DNA from: Clostridia bacterium
GTDB lineage: Bacteria; Bacillota; Clostridia; Christensenellales; CAG-138
Assembly (NCBI GenBank): GCA_017509785.1
Contig: JAFWOT010000005.1
Span: forward strand, 1-54,093
Direction of reading: 5' to 3'
DNA: 54,093 nt
Part shown: one piece after another, positions 6,587 through 15,159 of the stretch
Numbering within the stretch: position 1 is the first letter of the stretch
Layout of the letters: each line of letters opens with the position of its first letter
Position numbers and translations under genes: made by a program
Notes under the pieces: model-generated
What the model saw: only the letters and a program-made list of their open reading frames with translations
What the model was told of the DNA's origin: nothing
Database searches by the model: none

Positions 6587-8047
6587 GTAGATGCGGCCCT
6601 CGGAATCGACGGCGAAGGTGCGGTTATAGAGCTCGACTCCGTCGGTGTCATCCTCGTAATCTATGTAGTCGATGTCAAGGCTGCTGTTGACGAACCTGAT
6701 ATCCTTAAGGTCGAGCTTTATGAATTCATAGCTCGAATCCCCGTTCCCCGTGCCGAGGCCACCGTGGATGAAGCCGCTGTCGTCAGCTTCGCCGCACGCC
6801 CATACGGAGCCGTCGAAGGTCACGGCATAGGTCTGCGCCCCGGTGCAGGTATAGTACACGACGTTCTCCAGCACGCATTTGGGGGTTCTGACCGTCTCGT
6901 AATCATCCCTGCCGAGGATACGGCCGTTATAATTCGACCAGGACCAAAGCTCGCCGTTCGCCTTTAACGCGAACTTGTATTCATAGCCCCAATCCTCATC
7001 CATCAAAGAGGCCGCGCGGAAATCGACGACGTCGTTCATTACGGTTTCGAGCTCGCCGATACCGACGGTCTCGGCCGCCCGCTCGCTTTCCGCCGCGGTG
7101 TACTTCAGGAGCTCGCCCTCCACCGTGAGCGCCCATATCACGCCGTCGGATACGACCACGTTCATGAAGCGCCTTCCGACGGTGCCGTCGCCGTAGGTAT
7201 AGGTATCGCAGATGAGTTTTTTCTCATTTCCCCTAAGGGAGTAAAGCCTGCCCTCGGGATCGGATACCGCCACGCACGAGCCGTCGCTCCAGACGTCGCT
7301 GACGTCGTCGGCCCACTTCGTCCATTCGCCGATCGTATGGGAAACGTAGAGCTCGTTATTCTCGGTGACCATGAAGTTCTGGGGAAACTTCTTCACGCCT
7401 TCGCGGACCTTCCGCGGGGTCATCATGGCCTCGATATCCGCGTCGTCAAGCTCCGTGATGCGTGAATAGCTCCATGTGTAGAGCTCACCATCCCCGGTCA
7501 GCGCATAGTATTCCTCCGCGCGGCAAATGACCTCGCTGACGTTATCGAGTATTTTCACAAAGCCCTCATGGGGTTTCGTATCGCCCTGACCGAGCTGAGC
7601 GCGGTCGTTCCTGCCCCAGCCGACAAGCTCGTTATCGGCGGTGAGCGCGAAAACCGTATCGCCGATGAGCACCGGGGTCAGGTCGGAGGCGATGTAGACG
7701 GGCCTTTGCGCGTTGCCCTCATGCCCGGGGAGCTGACCGTATTCGTTATTGCCCCAACCGTAAACGGCGCCCTCGTGATCCACAAGGAAGAAAACGTTCG
7801 CGCCCGCGTAGATCTCGGGCAGCTCATCATCGTCGCCCTCGTTCGCGTCCCATGCGGGAGTGGGATCGGGCGCTTCCGTTTCAACGGGTTCTTCGGTCGG
7901 CTCCGCCGCGGGCTCCTCCGTCGGCTGCTCCGTGGGAGTTTCCGCCTCCTGCGTGGGATCGGCGGCAGGGGGATTCTGGCTCGTTTTGCATGCGGCGAAG
8001 CATATGAGCATCGCCAAAGTCATAATGATCGCAAGATACCTTTTCAT
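6497..8047 (-). CDS. RCC1-repeat surface lipoprotein
   Basis: The protein has 516 residues. The signal is nearly identical to that of the lipoprotein at 4705 (MKRYLAII, lipobox FAAC, then KTS), followed by an acidic Pro/Thr/Glu spacer to about residue 75. The rest consists of RCC1-type units such as VYGWGNNEYGQL, LVGWGRNDRAQLGQG, LYTWS, LWSWSNYNGRILG and IYAWGWNGDGLLGVG, which should fold as a seven-bladed beta-propeller. Bacterial RCC1 proteins are usually extracellular binding scaffolds. It is the first gene left of the ECF sigma operon and is divergently transcribed from it, with its own ECF-type promoter at 8113-8140. No enzyme motif is seen. Confidence 0.85.
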   Translation of the reverse strand: MKRYLAIIMTLAMLICFAACKTSQNPPAADPTQEAETPTEQPTEEPAAEPTEEPVETEAPDPTPAWDANEGDDDELPEIYAGANVFFLVDHEGAVYGWGNNEYGQLPGHEGNAQRPVYIASDLTPVLIGDTVFALTADNELVGWGRNDRAQLGQGDTKPHEGFVKILDNVSEVICRAEEYYALTGDGELYTWSYSRITELDDADIEAMMTPRKVREGVKKFPQNFMVTENNELYVSHTIGEWTKWADDVSDVWSDGSCVAVSDPEGRLYSLRGNEKKLICDTYTYGDGTVGRRFMNVVVSDGVIWALTVEGELLKYTAAESERAAETVGIGELETVMNDVVDFRAASLMDEDWGYEYKFALKANGELWSWSNYNGRILGRDDYETVRTPKCVLENVVYYTCTGAQTYAVTFDGSVWACGEADDSGFIHGGLGTGNGDSSYEFIKLDLKDIRFVNSSLDIDYIDYEDDTDGVELYNRTFAVDSEGRIYAWGWNGDGLLGVGSGDKEVLSPTEIHLAK

Positions 8048-8112
8048 GGATGAGACCTCCTGATAATAAAGTATTATTCGCTCGGTAAGTACCGTTAACG
8101 TCCTCTGCTTAT

Positions 8113-8140
8113 ATAACGAATGGAAGGCGCTTCCGGTTCC
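8113..8140 (-). promoter_or_regulatory. ECF-type promoter, RCC1 lipoprotein
   Basis: GGAACC (8140-8135), 16 bases, CGTTAT (8118-8113), about 65 bases before the ATG at 8047. Unlike the other two promoters, this one lies outside the duplicated repeat and its spacer sequence is unrelated, so conservation of just the two boxes and their distance is meaningful. Confidence 0.7.
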
Positions 8141-8290
8141 CTTTTTTCGGCGGGATCCGACAATTTTTTTGCAGGCTCTCCCCCGTCGCCCGGAAAGCCG
8201 CGCCGCGCTTCATCGGCGCTTTCATATAAATAACAATCGGAAAACGGAAAAGTGGACGGGATACACGGGGCTTTTGATAATATATTTTTA

Positions 8291-8319
8291 TTGACTTCCC
8301 ATGGTGCGAGTGTTATAAT
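8291..8319 (+). promoter_or_regulatory. Sigma-A promoter of the ECF sigma operon
   Basis: TTGACT (8291-8296), a 17-base spacer and a perfect TATAAT (8314-8319) lie 34 bases before the ATG at 8353. The sigma gene is thus probably transcribed by the housekeeping polymerase. No GGAACC/CGTTAT pair is visible here, so no autoregulation is apparent. Confidence 0.8.
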
Positions 8320-8352
8320 CACGTTGGAAAAGGATACCCCGAAGGAGGGAAT

Positions 8353-8922
8353 ATGCTGATCTTTCTTTCATTGACGGATACGCCGGAGGAGCGTGAGCTA
8401 TGCGAACAGCTCTATTACGCGCACCGCTCGGCAATGCTCGGGATAGCGAGATCGTATCTCAAAAACGATCAGGACGCGGAGGACGTCGTCCAGACCGTGT
8501 TCTGCGAGGTCGCGTCGAAATACATGAAGCGGCTAATGGGCTATGACGACGAAGCCCGCAGACGCTTCCTTTTTATCACAACGAAGCACCGCGCGCTGAA
8601 TCTCATCAAAAAGAACTCGCGCATATCCAGGCTCCCCTTTGACGAGACCTACGCCGTGGAGGCGGACGGCGCGCTCGATTTCTCCGACGATGAATTCATA
8701 GAGCGGATCGAGCGGGACTGCGAGTACGCCCGCCTGCAGGAGGCGATGGAACAGCTGAGCACGGACGACAAGGCCCTCATCTGGCTGAGGTTCGGAATGG
8801 AGCTTTCCACTTCCGAGATCGCGGAACAGCTCGGGGAAAAGAGCGCCACCGTAACAAAGCGGCTTCAGCGCGCAAAGAAGAAGCTCGCCTCCATATTGAT
8901 GCGGGAAGGGGGTGCCGCATAA
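8353..8922 (+). CDS. ECF-family RNA polymerase sigma factor
   Basis: The protein has 189 residues, typical for the ECF sigma-70 family. Region 2 is seen at about 15-85 (HRSAMLGIARSYLKNDQDAEDVVQTVF, with the DAEDVVQ core) and region 4 at about 125-185 (LSTDDKALIWLRFGMELSTSEIAEQLG followed by a helix-turn-helix). The ATG at 8353 is set by GAAGGAGG immediately upstream. The stop overlaps the start of the anti-sigma candidate by one base, so the two are translated together. It most likely recognises the GGAACC-N16-CGTTAT promoters in front of the three lipoproteins, directing RNA polymerase to surface-protein genes in response to an envelope signal. Confidence 0.9.
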   Translation: MLIFLSLTDTPEERELCEQLYYAHRSAMLGIARSYLKNDQDAEDVVQTVFCEVASKYMKRLMGYDDEARRRFLFITTKHRALNLIKKNSRISRLPFDETYAVEADGALDFSDDEFIERIERDCEYARLQEAMEQLSTDDKALIWLRFGMELSTSEIAEQLGEKSATVTKRLQRAKKKLASILMREGGAA

Positions 8923-9611
8923 TGGCAATGACGAGAAAGGAATTTGCCGATATCGTCGGAAGGAGCTTTGACGAAGGGCTCGAAGCGGAGACCGGCTATA
9001 AGGAGCAGCCTGAAGCGGAGTTCTCCGCCGATTTTGAGAAACGTATGGATGAGTTCTTTGCGAACCAAGCGGACGGCGGCAAAAAGAAAATAAAGCGCAG
9101 GCGTTGGATACTCGTAGCCGTTGCGGCGGTTCTGGCCTTGGCCGCGACTGCCTGCGCCGTGCCCGAGATACGGGAGAGCATTGCGGGGTTCTTCATACGG
9201 ACTTTCGGCGATCACGAGGAATACTCGGATCCCAGAGTCACGAAGGAACGCATCGAGGAGGAGTACGACCTTGTACCCGTGCCCGAGGGGTATGTGTGCA
9301 CTTACGAGGCCAGACTCGAAAAGGATCTGCAAAAGAACTACACGGACGATGATGGTAACATAATCCAATTCAGCCAATCCTGTGCCGATTATATTTCGTC
9401 CTCTACCGATAATGAGCATGGCGAATTCTTTGAGAAGGAGATCGGCGGAAAAATCGTAAGGATCCATTACGTCCATGACGTCGAGGGAGGATATTTCGGC
9501 GCTTTCGCCGCATGGGTGGAGAACGGCTACTACTTTGAGTTGGTATACGGTTGCGAGATCGAGCTTGAAGTGTTTGAGCAGTGGGTCGCCTCGGTGCAGA
9601 TAAAGCCGTAA
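8922..9611 (+). CDS. Membrane anti-sigma candidate with DUF4367-like domain
   Basis: The protein has 229 residues. An acidic cytoplasmic N-terminus (1-52) is followed by a basic KKKIKRRR stop, one transmembrane helix (about 60-80) and an extracytoplasmic domain. The latter begins with a helix ending FIRTFGDHEEY and contains YDLVPVPEGY, typical of DUF4367/DUF4179 proteins found beside ECF sigma factors. Its TAATG overlap with the sigma gene and single-helix layout support a role as the anti-sigma that holds the sigma factor at the membrane until an envelope cue releases it. The N-terminal anti-sigma part is not a classic zinc-binding ZAS domain: there is no HxxxCxxC motif. Confidence 0.75.
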   Translation: MAMTRKEFADIVGRSFDEGLEAETGYKEQPEAEFSADFEKRMDEFFANQADGGKKKIKRRRWILVAVAAVLALAATACAVPEIRESIAGFFIRTFGDHEEYSDPRVTKERIEEEYDLVPVPEGYVCTYEARLEKDLQKNYTDDDGNIIQFSQSCADYISSSTDNEHGEFFEKEIGGKIVRIHYVHDVEGGYFGAFAAWVENGYYFELVYGCEIELEVFEQWVASVQIKP

Positions 9612-9690
9612 GCTTCGCTCACTCGAAGCGCCGGGCTGAAGGAACGCTCATGATCCTGCTTTTAAGCAGCTTGATGCAGGCGGCTCCGCG

Positions 9691-10125
9691 TCACTCACGC
9701 CGCGCGGCCGCCTTTTGGGTATCGCAGTTCAGCACCAGGGCGAAGCTGCACCATGAGGGCATATTGCCCGTGCGCGGGATGATCTGCGCCTCGTCCGCCA
9801 TCGCCGCAAGGGCGATAAGTCCGCGTTTTCTTGGCCCGGAGACGACGTCCTCCGCAAAATAGAGCCACGCCTCGACCCCGCATCCGTTGAGCATGATATC
9901 CGCCGAGACCTCGTACTCCTCCGAAAAGAGCCTGACCGCCGCAATGAACGCGTCCGCTTGCGCGGCGCGCGCGGCGTCCTTTTTTATTTTCGCCCTGCGC
10001 TCGATCTCGCAAAAGGGCACGGGCGCTCCCCCGCCCGGCTCCCCGGGGCGCGTCAAAAGCTCCTCTTCACCGTATCTTTTGCCGAATACCCGTCTTCCGT
10101 CCACGGACGCCGCCCCCTTTCGCAT
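9691..10125 (-). CDS. Hypothetical protein, unknown family
   Basis: The protein has 144 residues if the ATG at 10125 is used; it is preceded by GGGAA. The frame extends further upstream, but that part overlaps the probable promoter area. The N-terminal half is basic and alanine-rich (ERRAKIKKDAARAAQ), and the C-terminal half has the compact pattern NGCGVEAWLYFAEDVVSG and WCSFALVLNCDT, suggesting a small alpha/beta fold. I recognise no family. Its codon pattern is consistent with coding, and it faces the ECF operon tail to tail. Moderate confidence that it is a real gene. Confidence 0.5.
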   Translation of the reverse strand: MRKGAASVDGRRVFGKRYGEEELLTRPGEPGGGAPVPFCEIERRAKIKKDAARAAQADAFIAAVRLFSEEYEVSADIMLNGCGVEAWLYFAEDVVSGPRKRGLIALAAMADEAQIIPRTGNMPSWCSFALVLNCDTQKAAARRE

Positions 10126-10216
10126 AAGTTCCCTGCAATATAAACAACTCAAAAACCCCGAAGTGGACAGAAAAACGGATGCGAAAAACAATATATTTTA
10201 CGGAAGGGCGACACGC

Positions 10217-10245
10217 TTGCCTTCCTCCCACCGCTCTGATATAAT
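10217..10245 (+). promoter_or_regulatory. Sigma-A promoter for GNAT gene
   Basis: TTGCCT (10217-10222), 17 bases, TATAAT (10240-10245), followed after 29 bases by the ATG at 10275 with AAGGGAG as ribosome binding site. Confidence 0.75.
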
Positions 10246-10274
10246 AGGCGCATCAAGGAAAAGGGAGCATCCGC

Positions 10275-10718
10275 ATGATAATAATCCCCGCGCAGGACAG
10301 GATAGACGACTGCATTGCGATAAGAAAGACGGTCTTCGTCGAGGAACAGGGCGTGCCGATCGAGCTCGAGGTCGACGGGTACGACGACCCCGCCTCGGGC
10401 TGCATGCACTTTCTGATGCTCGAACGCGGCTCCGACGGCCGCCCCTGCCCCGTCGGTACTTTCCGCGCCTATTGGGAAAGCGCCGACGTCATCCACCTTC
10501 AGCGCTTCTGCATACTGAAGGAGCACCGCGGGCAAGGCTTCGGCAGACAGGCGCTCGCTTACGTCGCCGCGTACTGTAAAAAAAGCGGCGCGCGCCGCAT
10601 CACGTTCGGCGCCCAGTGCACCGCCATCCCCTTCTATGAAAAATGCGGCTGCCGCTGCGTCTCGGGAGTCTTCCTCGACGCAGGAATGCCGCACAGGACG
10701 ATGGAGATCGAGCTGTAA
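10275..10718 (+). CDS. GNAT N-acetyltransferase, YjcF/ElaA-like
   Basis: The protein has 147 residues, the normal size of a single GNAT domain. The N-terminal block AIRKTVFVEEQGVPIELE with a following D and H is characteristic of the YjcF/ElaA branch. The acetyl-CoA pyrophosphate-binding loop is RGQGFGRQA at about 95-103, and the C-terminal FYEKCGC is the usual motif-B end. It probably transfers an acetyl group from acetyl-CoA to an amine on an unknown small molecule in the cytoplasm. It is monocistronic, with its own promoter and a terminator directly after the stop. Confidence 0.85.
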   Translation: MIIIPAQDRIDDCIAIRKTVFVEEQGVPIELEVDGYDDPASGCMHFLMLERGSDGRPCPVGTFRAYWESADVIHLQRFCILKEHRGQGFGRQALAYVAAYCKKSGARRITFGAQCTAIPFYEKCGCRCVSGVFLDAGMPHRTMEIEL

Positions 10719-10736
10719 GAGCTTCTAAATAAGTTG

Positions 10737-10760
10737 AAAGTGCCTCCGAAAAGGCACTTT
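10737..10760. terminator. Bidirectional intrinsic terminator
   Basis: A 9-bp stem, AAAGTGCCT (10737-10745) and AGGCACTTT (10752-10760), has a 6-base loop. The plus strand continues with TTTTCATTT. It lies between the converging GNAT gene and the leftward EPS cluster, whose last stop codon begins at 10763, so it probably ends both transcripts. Confidence 0.8.
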
Positions 10761-11633
10761 TCATTTGCCCGAAACGTCCACCGTCACGATCTCCGGCGGG
10801 TTGAATACGCGCGGCACGCCGCGGCTCCCTGAAAGGCCGGTCGTAAGCACGCAGGTCGCCGTCTCACCCTCAAACAGACCCTTCGTGTACGGCGGGAACC
10901 AGCCGACGTACGGCGCGAAAAGTCCTTGGCCGATCAGCGGTATTCGCACGACGCCGCCGTGATAATGCCCCGAAAGCACTATATCCACCGGAAACCGATC
11001 CCGGTAGCCCCAATCGAGCCAGTTCGTCGGGATGTGATTGAGGAGGATCTTCAGCCGGTCCGTGTCCTCGAACTCCTCAAAGAAGCGCTCGTCGGCCTCC
11101 TGCCGCTCCGGATCCGCAGAGTTCATGTGAGCCGTGCGGTAATACCCCGCATAGCCGCCGATGCGCACCGGCGTGCCGTTGAGCTCGATATCCTCCCATG
11201 AGCCGTCCACAACGACCGCCCCCGCCGCAGCGATCCGCTCCGCAAGCGCATCGCCCGTGCGCTCCATATAGCCGTACTCGTGGTTGCCCATGCCGAACCA
11301 GACCGGCGCGATCTCCCCCGCCGCAGCGATCAGCTCAAGCATCCTTTCGACCTGATCCTCGTCCGCATCCCGGTCGAATACGTCGCCGACGAACGCGATC
11401 AGATCCGGCTCCTCCCCCGCTATCTTCTCAAGCAGCCGCGCATTGTTTTCCCCAAACTCCCGCCCGTGCAGGTCGGAGAGGAAGAGGATGCGGAATGGGG
11501 CTGCCGTCTCCGCTTTGACAGCATACCTGCTGACCGTAATGAAATAATTGGAATACAAAAGCTCCGCGGCGAGGGAGATGAGCGCCGCGAGAGCTATGCA
11601 CAATTTGAGGATCCGTTTGCTCTTCTTATTCAT
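10761..11633 (-). CDS. Membrane-anchored metallophosphoesterase, YkuE/YaeI-like
   Basis: The protein has 290 residues with one N-terminal membrane helix (about 10-28) and an outward-facing calcineurin-type domain. All metal-ligand motifs are present: SDLHGREFG (about 53), GDVFDRD (about 82), GNHEYG (about 115), LNHIP and GHYHGG near the end. YkuE/YaeI-type enzymes hydrolyse phosphoesters, including UDP-diacylglucosamine-like and other lipid-linked pyrophosphates. The start overlaps the end of rfbC by 8 bases, so it is the last gene of the EPS operon. A role in recycling lipid-phosphate carriers or trimming a phospho-linked glycan is plausible but inferred from position only. Confidence 0.85.
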   Translation of the reverse strand: MNKKSKRILKLCIALAALISLAAELLYSNYFITVSRYAVKAETAAPFRILFLSDLHGREFGENNARLLEKIAGEEPDLIAFVGDVFDRDADEDQVERMLELIAAAGEIAPVWFGMGNHEYGYMERTGDALAERIAAAGAVVVDGSWEDIELNGTPVRIGGYAGYYRTAHMNSADPERQEADERFFEEFEDTDRLKILLNHIPTNWLDWGYRDRFPVDIVLSGHYHGGVVRIPLIGQGLFAPYVGWFPPYTKGLFEGETATCVLTTGLSGSRGVPRVFNPPEIVTVDVSGK

Positions 11634-12177
11634 CCATCAGCTCGCGAAGGTGCGGCTGAACCTTGTCCTTCTCGGACAGGATCACCGGGACGTCCAATTC
11701 AGGCCACTTAACCCCAACGTCCGGATCGTTCCAGCGGATGCCGCCCTCGTCGTTGGGATGGTAGAAATCAGTCACCTTATAGCAGAATTCCGCCCTGTCG
11801 CTGAGGACGCAGAAGCCGTGGGCAAAGCCCTCCGGAATATAGAACTGTTTGCGGTTCTCGGCGGAGAGTATCTCGCCATGCCATTTGCCAAACGTTTCGG
11901 AGCCCGGCCTAAGATCCACAGCCACGTCAAAAACCTCTCCCACGACCACGCGGACGAGCTTAGCCTGTGGAAACTGTTTCTGATAATGCAGGCCCCTGAT
12001 CACGCCCTTGCAGGACATGGACTGATTGTCCTGCACGAAGACGGCGTCGATGCCGGCTTCGCGCATATCGTTCTCATTGTACGTCTCCATGAACCACCCG
12101 CGGGAATCTCCGAAAACGGTGGGCTCGATGATGAGGAGACCGGGAATATCGCAGAGTGATACTTTTATCTTAGCCAT
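11626..12177 (-). CDS. rfbC: dTDP-4-dehydrorhamnose 3,5-epimerase
   Basis: RmlC/RfbC converts dTDP-4-keto-6-deoxyglucose to dTDP-4-keto-L-rhamnose, the third step of dTDP-L-rhamnose synthesis. The protein has 183 residues, the standard length of this cupin enzyme. The catalytic His64 lies in GVIRGLHYQ and the catalytic Tyr133 in FCYKVTDFYHP; the FYIPEGFAHGF strand and the N-terminal FGDSRGWFMETY motif are conserved. It lies four bases downstream of rfbD and overlaps the metallophosphoesterase gene. Confidence 0.97.
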   Translation of the reverse strand: MAKIKVSLCDIPGLLIIEPTVFGDSRGWFMETYNENDMREAGIDAVFVQDNQSMSCKGVIRGLHYQKQFPQAKLVRVVVGEVFDVAVDLRPGSETFGKWHGEILSAENRKQFYIPEGFAHGFCVLSDRAEFCYKVTDFYHPNDEGGIRWNDPDVGVKWPELDVPVILSEKDKVQPHLRELMDE

Positions 12178-12181
12178 GTCA

Positions 12182-13081
12182 TTACTCCTCCATTTGGTTC
12201 ATGTATCGGCGTAACGCATCCTTCCAACCGGGTAATCTTTCAAATCCGCTGACTGTCAGTTTTTCTTTTCCGAGTCGACTGTTATATGGTCGCTTTGCCT
12301 TACTCAGCCCATACTCCTCGGTTGTAACCGGAATAGTGTTTGTCGTAATATCGGCAAGCCTGAAAATCTCGCAGGCAAAATCATACCAGCTGATAAAGCC
12401 GCCCTCATTCGTCGCATGGTACGTTCCGTACTTTTCCGTTCGGATCATATCCACCAAAAGCCTTGCAAGATCGGGTGTATAGGTCGGAGTTCCGATCTGA
12501 TCGTTTACCACACGAACCGTATCGTGCGTTTTCCCGACCCTCAACATTGTTTTAACGAAATTGTTCCCATTCCTGCCAAACACCCATGCCGTGCGCACGA
12601 TGAAGTATTTCTCCAAAAGCTCTCGCACCGCCTGCTCGCCCTCAAGTTTGCTCTGCCCGTAGACGTTCAGCGGGGCATAGTCGATCTGATCCGGTTCCCA
12701 CGGCTCCGTCCCATGCCCGTCGAACACGTAATCTGTGGAGATATAAAGCATCTTGCAATCGACTGCGCGGCAGGCTTCGGCAATATTCCTTGTTCCTTCG
12801 GCATTTACGGCAAAGACCTTATCCCTGTTTTCTGGCTCCTCCGCGGCGTCGACAGCCGTCCATGCGGCGCAGTGTATAACCGCGTCGGGTCTTGCCCCGC
12901 TTATTATTTGACACACCGAGTCACGATCCGTGATATCCAGCCGCTCATACTCCGCTTTTTCCGGCAGCCCCGAAGCTTCCTCCGGGATATCAGTCGCAAC
13001 GACTTCAATGCCGCGTGATATAAGCTCGTTAACCACATCGAATCCAAGCTGACCGCAGACGCCGGTCACCAATACTTTCAC
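12182..13081 (-). CDS. rfbD: dTDP-4-dehydrorhamnose reductase
   Basis: RmlD/RfbD reduces dTDP-4-keto-L-rhamnose to dTDP-L-rhamnose with NAD(P)H. The 299-residue short-chain dehydrogenase has the nucleotide-binding GVCGQLG at 7-13, ISTDYVFDG at 114-122, and the catalytic Tyr141 and Lys145 in YGQSK. The start overlaps the rfbB stop in ATGA, so the two are translationally coupled. Together with rfbA, rfbB and rfbC the rhamnose pathway is complete inside this window. Confidence 0.97.
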   Translation of the reverse strand: MKVLVTGVCGQLGFDVVNELISRGIEVVATDIPEEASGLPEKAEYERLDITDRDSVCQIISGARPDAVIHCAAWTAVDAAEEPENRDKVFAVNAEGTRNIAEACRAVDCKMLYISTDYVFDGHGTEPWEPDQIDYAPLNVYGQSKLEGEQAVRELLEKYFIVRTAWVFGRNGNNFVKTMLRVGKTHDTVRVVNDQIGTPTYTPDLARLLVDMIRTEKYGTYHATNEGGFISWYDFACEIFRLADITTNTIPVTTEEYGLSKAKRPYNSRLGKEKLTVSGFERLPGWKDALRRYMNQMEE

Positions 13082-14106
13082 AACTCTTCCCTTCCTCCGT
13101 ACATTTTCTCGTAGTAATTCCTATACTCACCGCTGATGATGGTCTCCCACCATTCACGATGTGTGAGATACCACTCAATGGTTTTTTCCAAGCCGTCGGC
13201 GAACTTGGTTTTGGGAAGCCAACCAAGCTCACGGTTGATCTTGGCGGGATCTATCGCGTATCGCATATCGTGACCCTTGCGGTCGGTAACGAAGGTTATG
13301 AGGCTCTCCGGCTTGCCGAGCTTCCGGCAGATGAGCTTGACGATATCGATATTCCGCATCTCATTGTGCCCGCCCACGTTATAGATCTCGCCGACCGTCC
13401 CGCGCCGCAAAATGAGGTCGATCGCACTGCAATGATCCTCGACGTAAAGCCAGTCGCGCACGTTCTCGCCCTTGCCGTATACGGGCAGAGGCTTATCACT
13501 GAGGGCGTTTGCGATCATCAAAGGTATGAGCTTCTCCGGGAAATGATAGGGCCCGTAGTTATTCGAGCAGCGCGAAATGGTCGCAGGCAAGCCAAACGTG
13601 CGTTGATAAGCTCCGACGAGCAGATCGGCTGATGCCTTTGACGCGCTGTACGGGCTGCTCGTATGGATAGGCGTCTCCTCGGTAAAGAAGAGATCGGGCC
13701 TGTCAAGAGGCAGATCGCCGTAGACCTCATCGGTGGAGACCTGGTGATACCTCTTAACACCATACTTCAGAGAGGCGTCCATCATGACCTGTGTTCCGAG
13801 TATGTTTGTCCGCAGGAATATCTCCGGATCCTCTATCGATCGGTCAACGTGTGATTCCGCAGCGAAATTGACCACCGCGTCGGGGCGCTCCTTTTCGAAT
13901 ATCTCATACACCGCCGCACGGTCACAAATGTCTACCTTGTAAAAGGCAAAATTGGGATTCTTGAGCGCCTCCTCGAGGGTCGAAAGGTTGCCCGCATAGG
14001 TAAGCTTATCCAGACACACCACCCTGTCCTCCAGGTGATTCTTCAGTTCAAAGTAGATAAAGTTGGAGCCAATGAACCCGGCGCCTCCGGTAACGATGAT
14101 GGTCAT
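13078..14106 (-). CDS. rfbB: dTDP-glucose 4,6-dehydratase
   Basis: RmlB/RfbB converts dTDP-glucose to dTDP-4-keto-6-deoxyglucose, the branch point for both dTDP-rhamnose and the dTDP-3-amino sugar made by the FdtA/FdtB pair. The protein has 342 residues with GGAGFIG at 7-13, the TDE catalytic trio at 125-127 and YSASK (Tyr153, Lys157). The frame is open farther upstream, but the ATG at 14106 is chosen because AAAGGAGG lies just before it and the family begins exactly at MTIIVTGGAGF. Confidence 0.97.
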   Translation of the reverse strand: MTIIVTGGAGFIGSNFIYFELKNHLEDRVVCLDKLTYAGNLSTLEEALKNPNFAFYKVDICDRAAVYEIFEKERPDAVVNFAAESHVDRSIEDPEIFLRTNILGTQVMMDASLKYGVKRYHQVSTDEVYGDLPLDRPDLFFTEETPIHTSSPYSASKASADLLVGAYQRTFGLPATISRCSNNYGPYHFPEKLIPLMIANALSDKPLPVYGKGENVRDWLYVEDHCSAIDLILRRGTVGEIYNVGGHNEMRNIDIVKLICRKLGKPESLITFVTDRKGHDMRYAIDPAKINRELGWLPKTKFADGLEKTIEWYLTHREWWETIISGEYRNYYEKMYGGREEL

Positions 14107-14157
14107 GTTTCCTCCTTTTGATGTTTCTTTGTCCTCAGAAGCCGTTAACAAATCGAA

Positions 14158-15159
14158 TCAGTTTTTAACCATAAACACCTTCATCAACGGTTTCCACTTA
14201 ACGGTTCTAACAGTAATCATTATAAGGATGCCGCAAGCGATGGCTGCTGCAAACCGAATCAAAGGATCCCAGACATGCAGGCATTCGCCAATTATCTTTA
14301 ACATCACTGTGTGCGTTAAAAAAATCACAGAACTTATGTTTCTGAATAACACGCACATATCTCGGGATAATCCTGTTGAAAAGCGCGAAAGCATAATACA
14401 AAAAGCGAATAGAAGCACCGCCTCTGTTTGTCCAAACGGTAGTCCGTAAAGTGCGTTGTCCGAAGGATACAATAGAAATGCTGCGACAATAACCCCTATA
14501 TACATCAGTGCAACCGCCAGAAGCTTAAGACTGCCTGCCGTTCTTTCATTCTGAGAAAACAGCGCGCCTATGAACAGCATAGGAAAACCGCTCATAATTA
14601 CATTGTTTTCCCACGAAAAAACCGTATAGAATACTCTATGGATCATGCTGCCGACCGCGTCCTCAAGGTTCATACAGTATAATGTATTAAGTATCAGCCC
14701 GCAAACGCAGAAAACCCAGCCCAGCCATTTCCTATTAATGATAAGTGCCAAAACCATTGCCCCTTCTGCAAGCACGAGCAAATACCAGTATGGGGCGATA
14801 CCTGCAGTCAGGATACGCCTCAGTACTATACATACAACGTAAAAGAGAGAGGCATTCTGATGCTCTGCCAGCGCATCGCAGATAATGCTCGGCAGCCAGA
14901 TAATCATCCACACAGCATAAACCAGCAGGACAGACAATGCGTATCTCCAGCATGTTCGCAACGCATTCCCGCTTCCCTTCAGTTTTTTGGCAAGAAAAAA
15001 CCCTGAAGTCAAGAAGAAAAACGGAACAGCTTGTCTTGTGACGCAAGGAATTATTGCGATGCTGTTGCCGAATCCCATATGGATCAAAACAACCATGCAT
15101 GCACAAAGCACTCTGGCAACGTCAATCATCTCATATTCTCTTATTGCTTTCACTTTCAT
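14158..15159 (-). CDS. Acyltransferase-3 family O-acetyltransferase
   Basis: This membrane protein of 333 residues has about ten hydrophobic helices. It begins with [18 protein letters not shown], the typical helix 1 of acyltransferase-3 proteins (OafA/Oac/WecH type), in which the Arg and His are catalytic; [12 protein letters not shown] follows. Such proteins O-acetylate polysaccharide sugars at the membrane. The start at 15159 is chosen because it overlaps the preceding stop in ATGA; longer N-terminal extensions in the frame look non-homologous. The DNA is AT-richer than rfbB and the acetyltransferase gene on either side, suggesting separate acquisition. Confidence 0.85.
   Translation of the reverse strand: MKVKAIREYEMIDVARVLCACMVVLIHMGFGNSIAIIPCVTRQAVPFFFLTSGFFLAKKLKGSGNALRTCWRYALSVLLVYAVWMIIWLPSIICDALAEHQNASLFYVVCIVLRRILTAGIAPYWYLLVLAEGAMVLALIINRKWLGWVFCVCGLILNTLYCMNLEDAVGSMIHRVFYTVFSWENNVIMSGFPMLFIGALFSQNERTAGSLKLLAVALMYIGVIVAAFLLYPSDNALYGLPFGQTEAVLLFAFCIMLSRFSTGLSRDMCVLFRNISSVIFLTHTVMLKIIGECLHVWDPLIRFAAAIACGILIMITVRTVKWKPLMKVFMVKN

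Larger units (their letters stand above)
8048..8352. other. Divergent intergenic region, RCC1 lipoprotein / ECF sigma
   Basis: About 305 bases separate the two divergent start codons. The left third holds the leftward ECF-type promoter and the RCC1 leader with the conserved GTTAACG; the right end holds the rightward sigma-A promoter and ribosome binding site of the sigma gene. Nothing recognisable was found between 8145 and 8285. Confidence 0.7.

Noticed and set aside
8095..8322. Leftward 75-codon open frame upstream of the RCC1 lipoprotein
   Set aside because: It spans the ECF-type promoter and the sigma-A promoter on the opposite strand and has no ribosome binding site; it reads as promoter DNA.
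9612..9629. Terminator of the sigma/anti-sigma operon
   Set aside because: A GCTTCG/CGAAGC hairpin is present directly after the stop, but the stem is only six pairs and no T-run follows.
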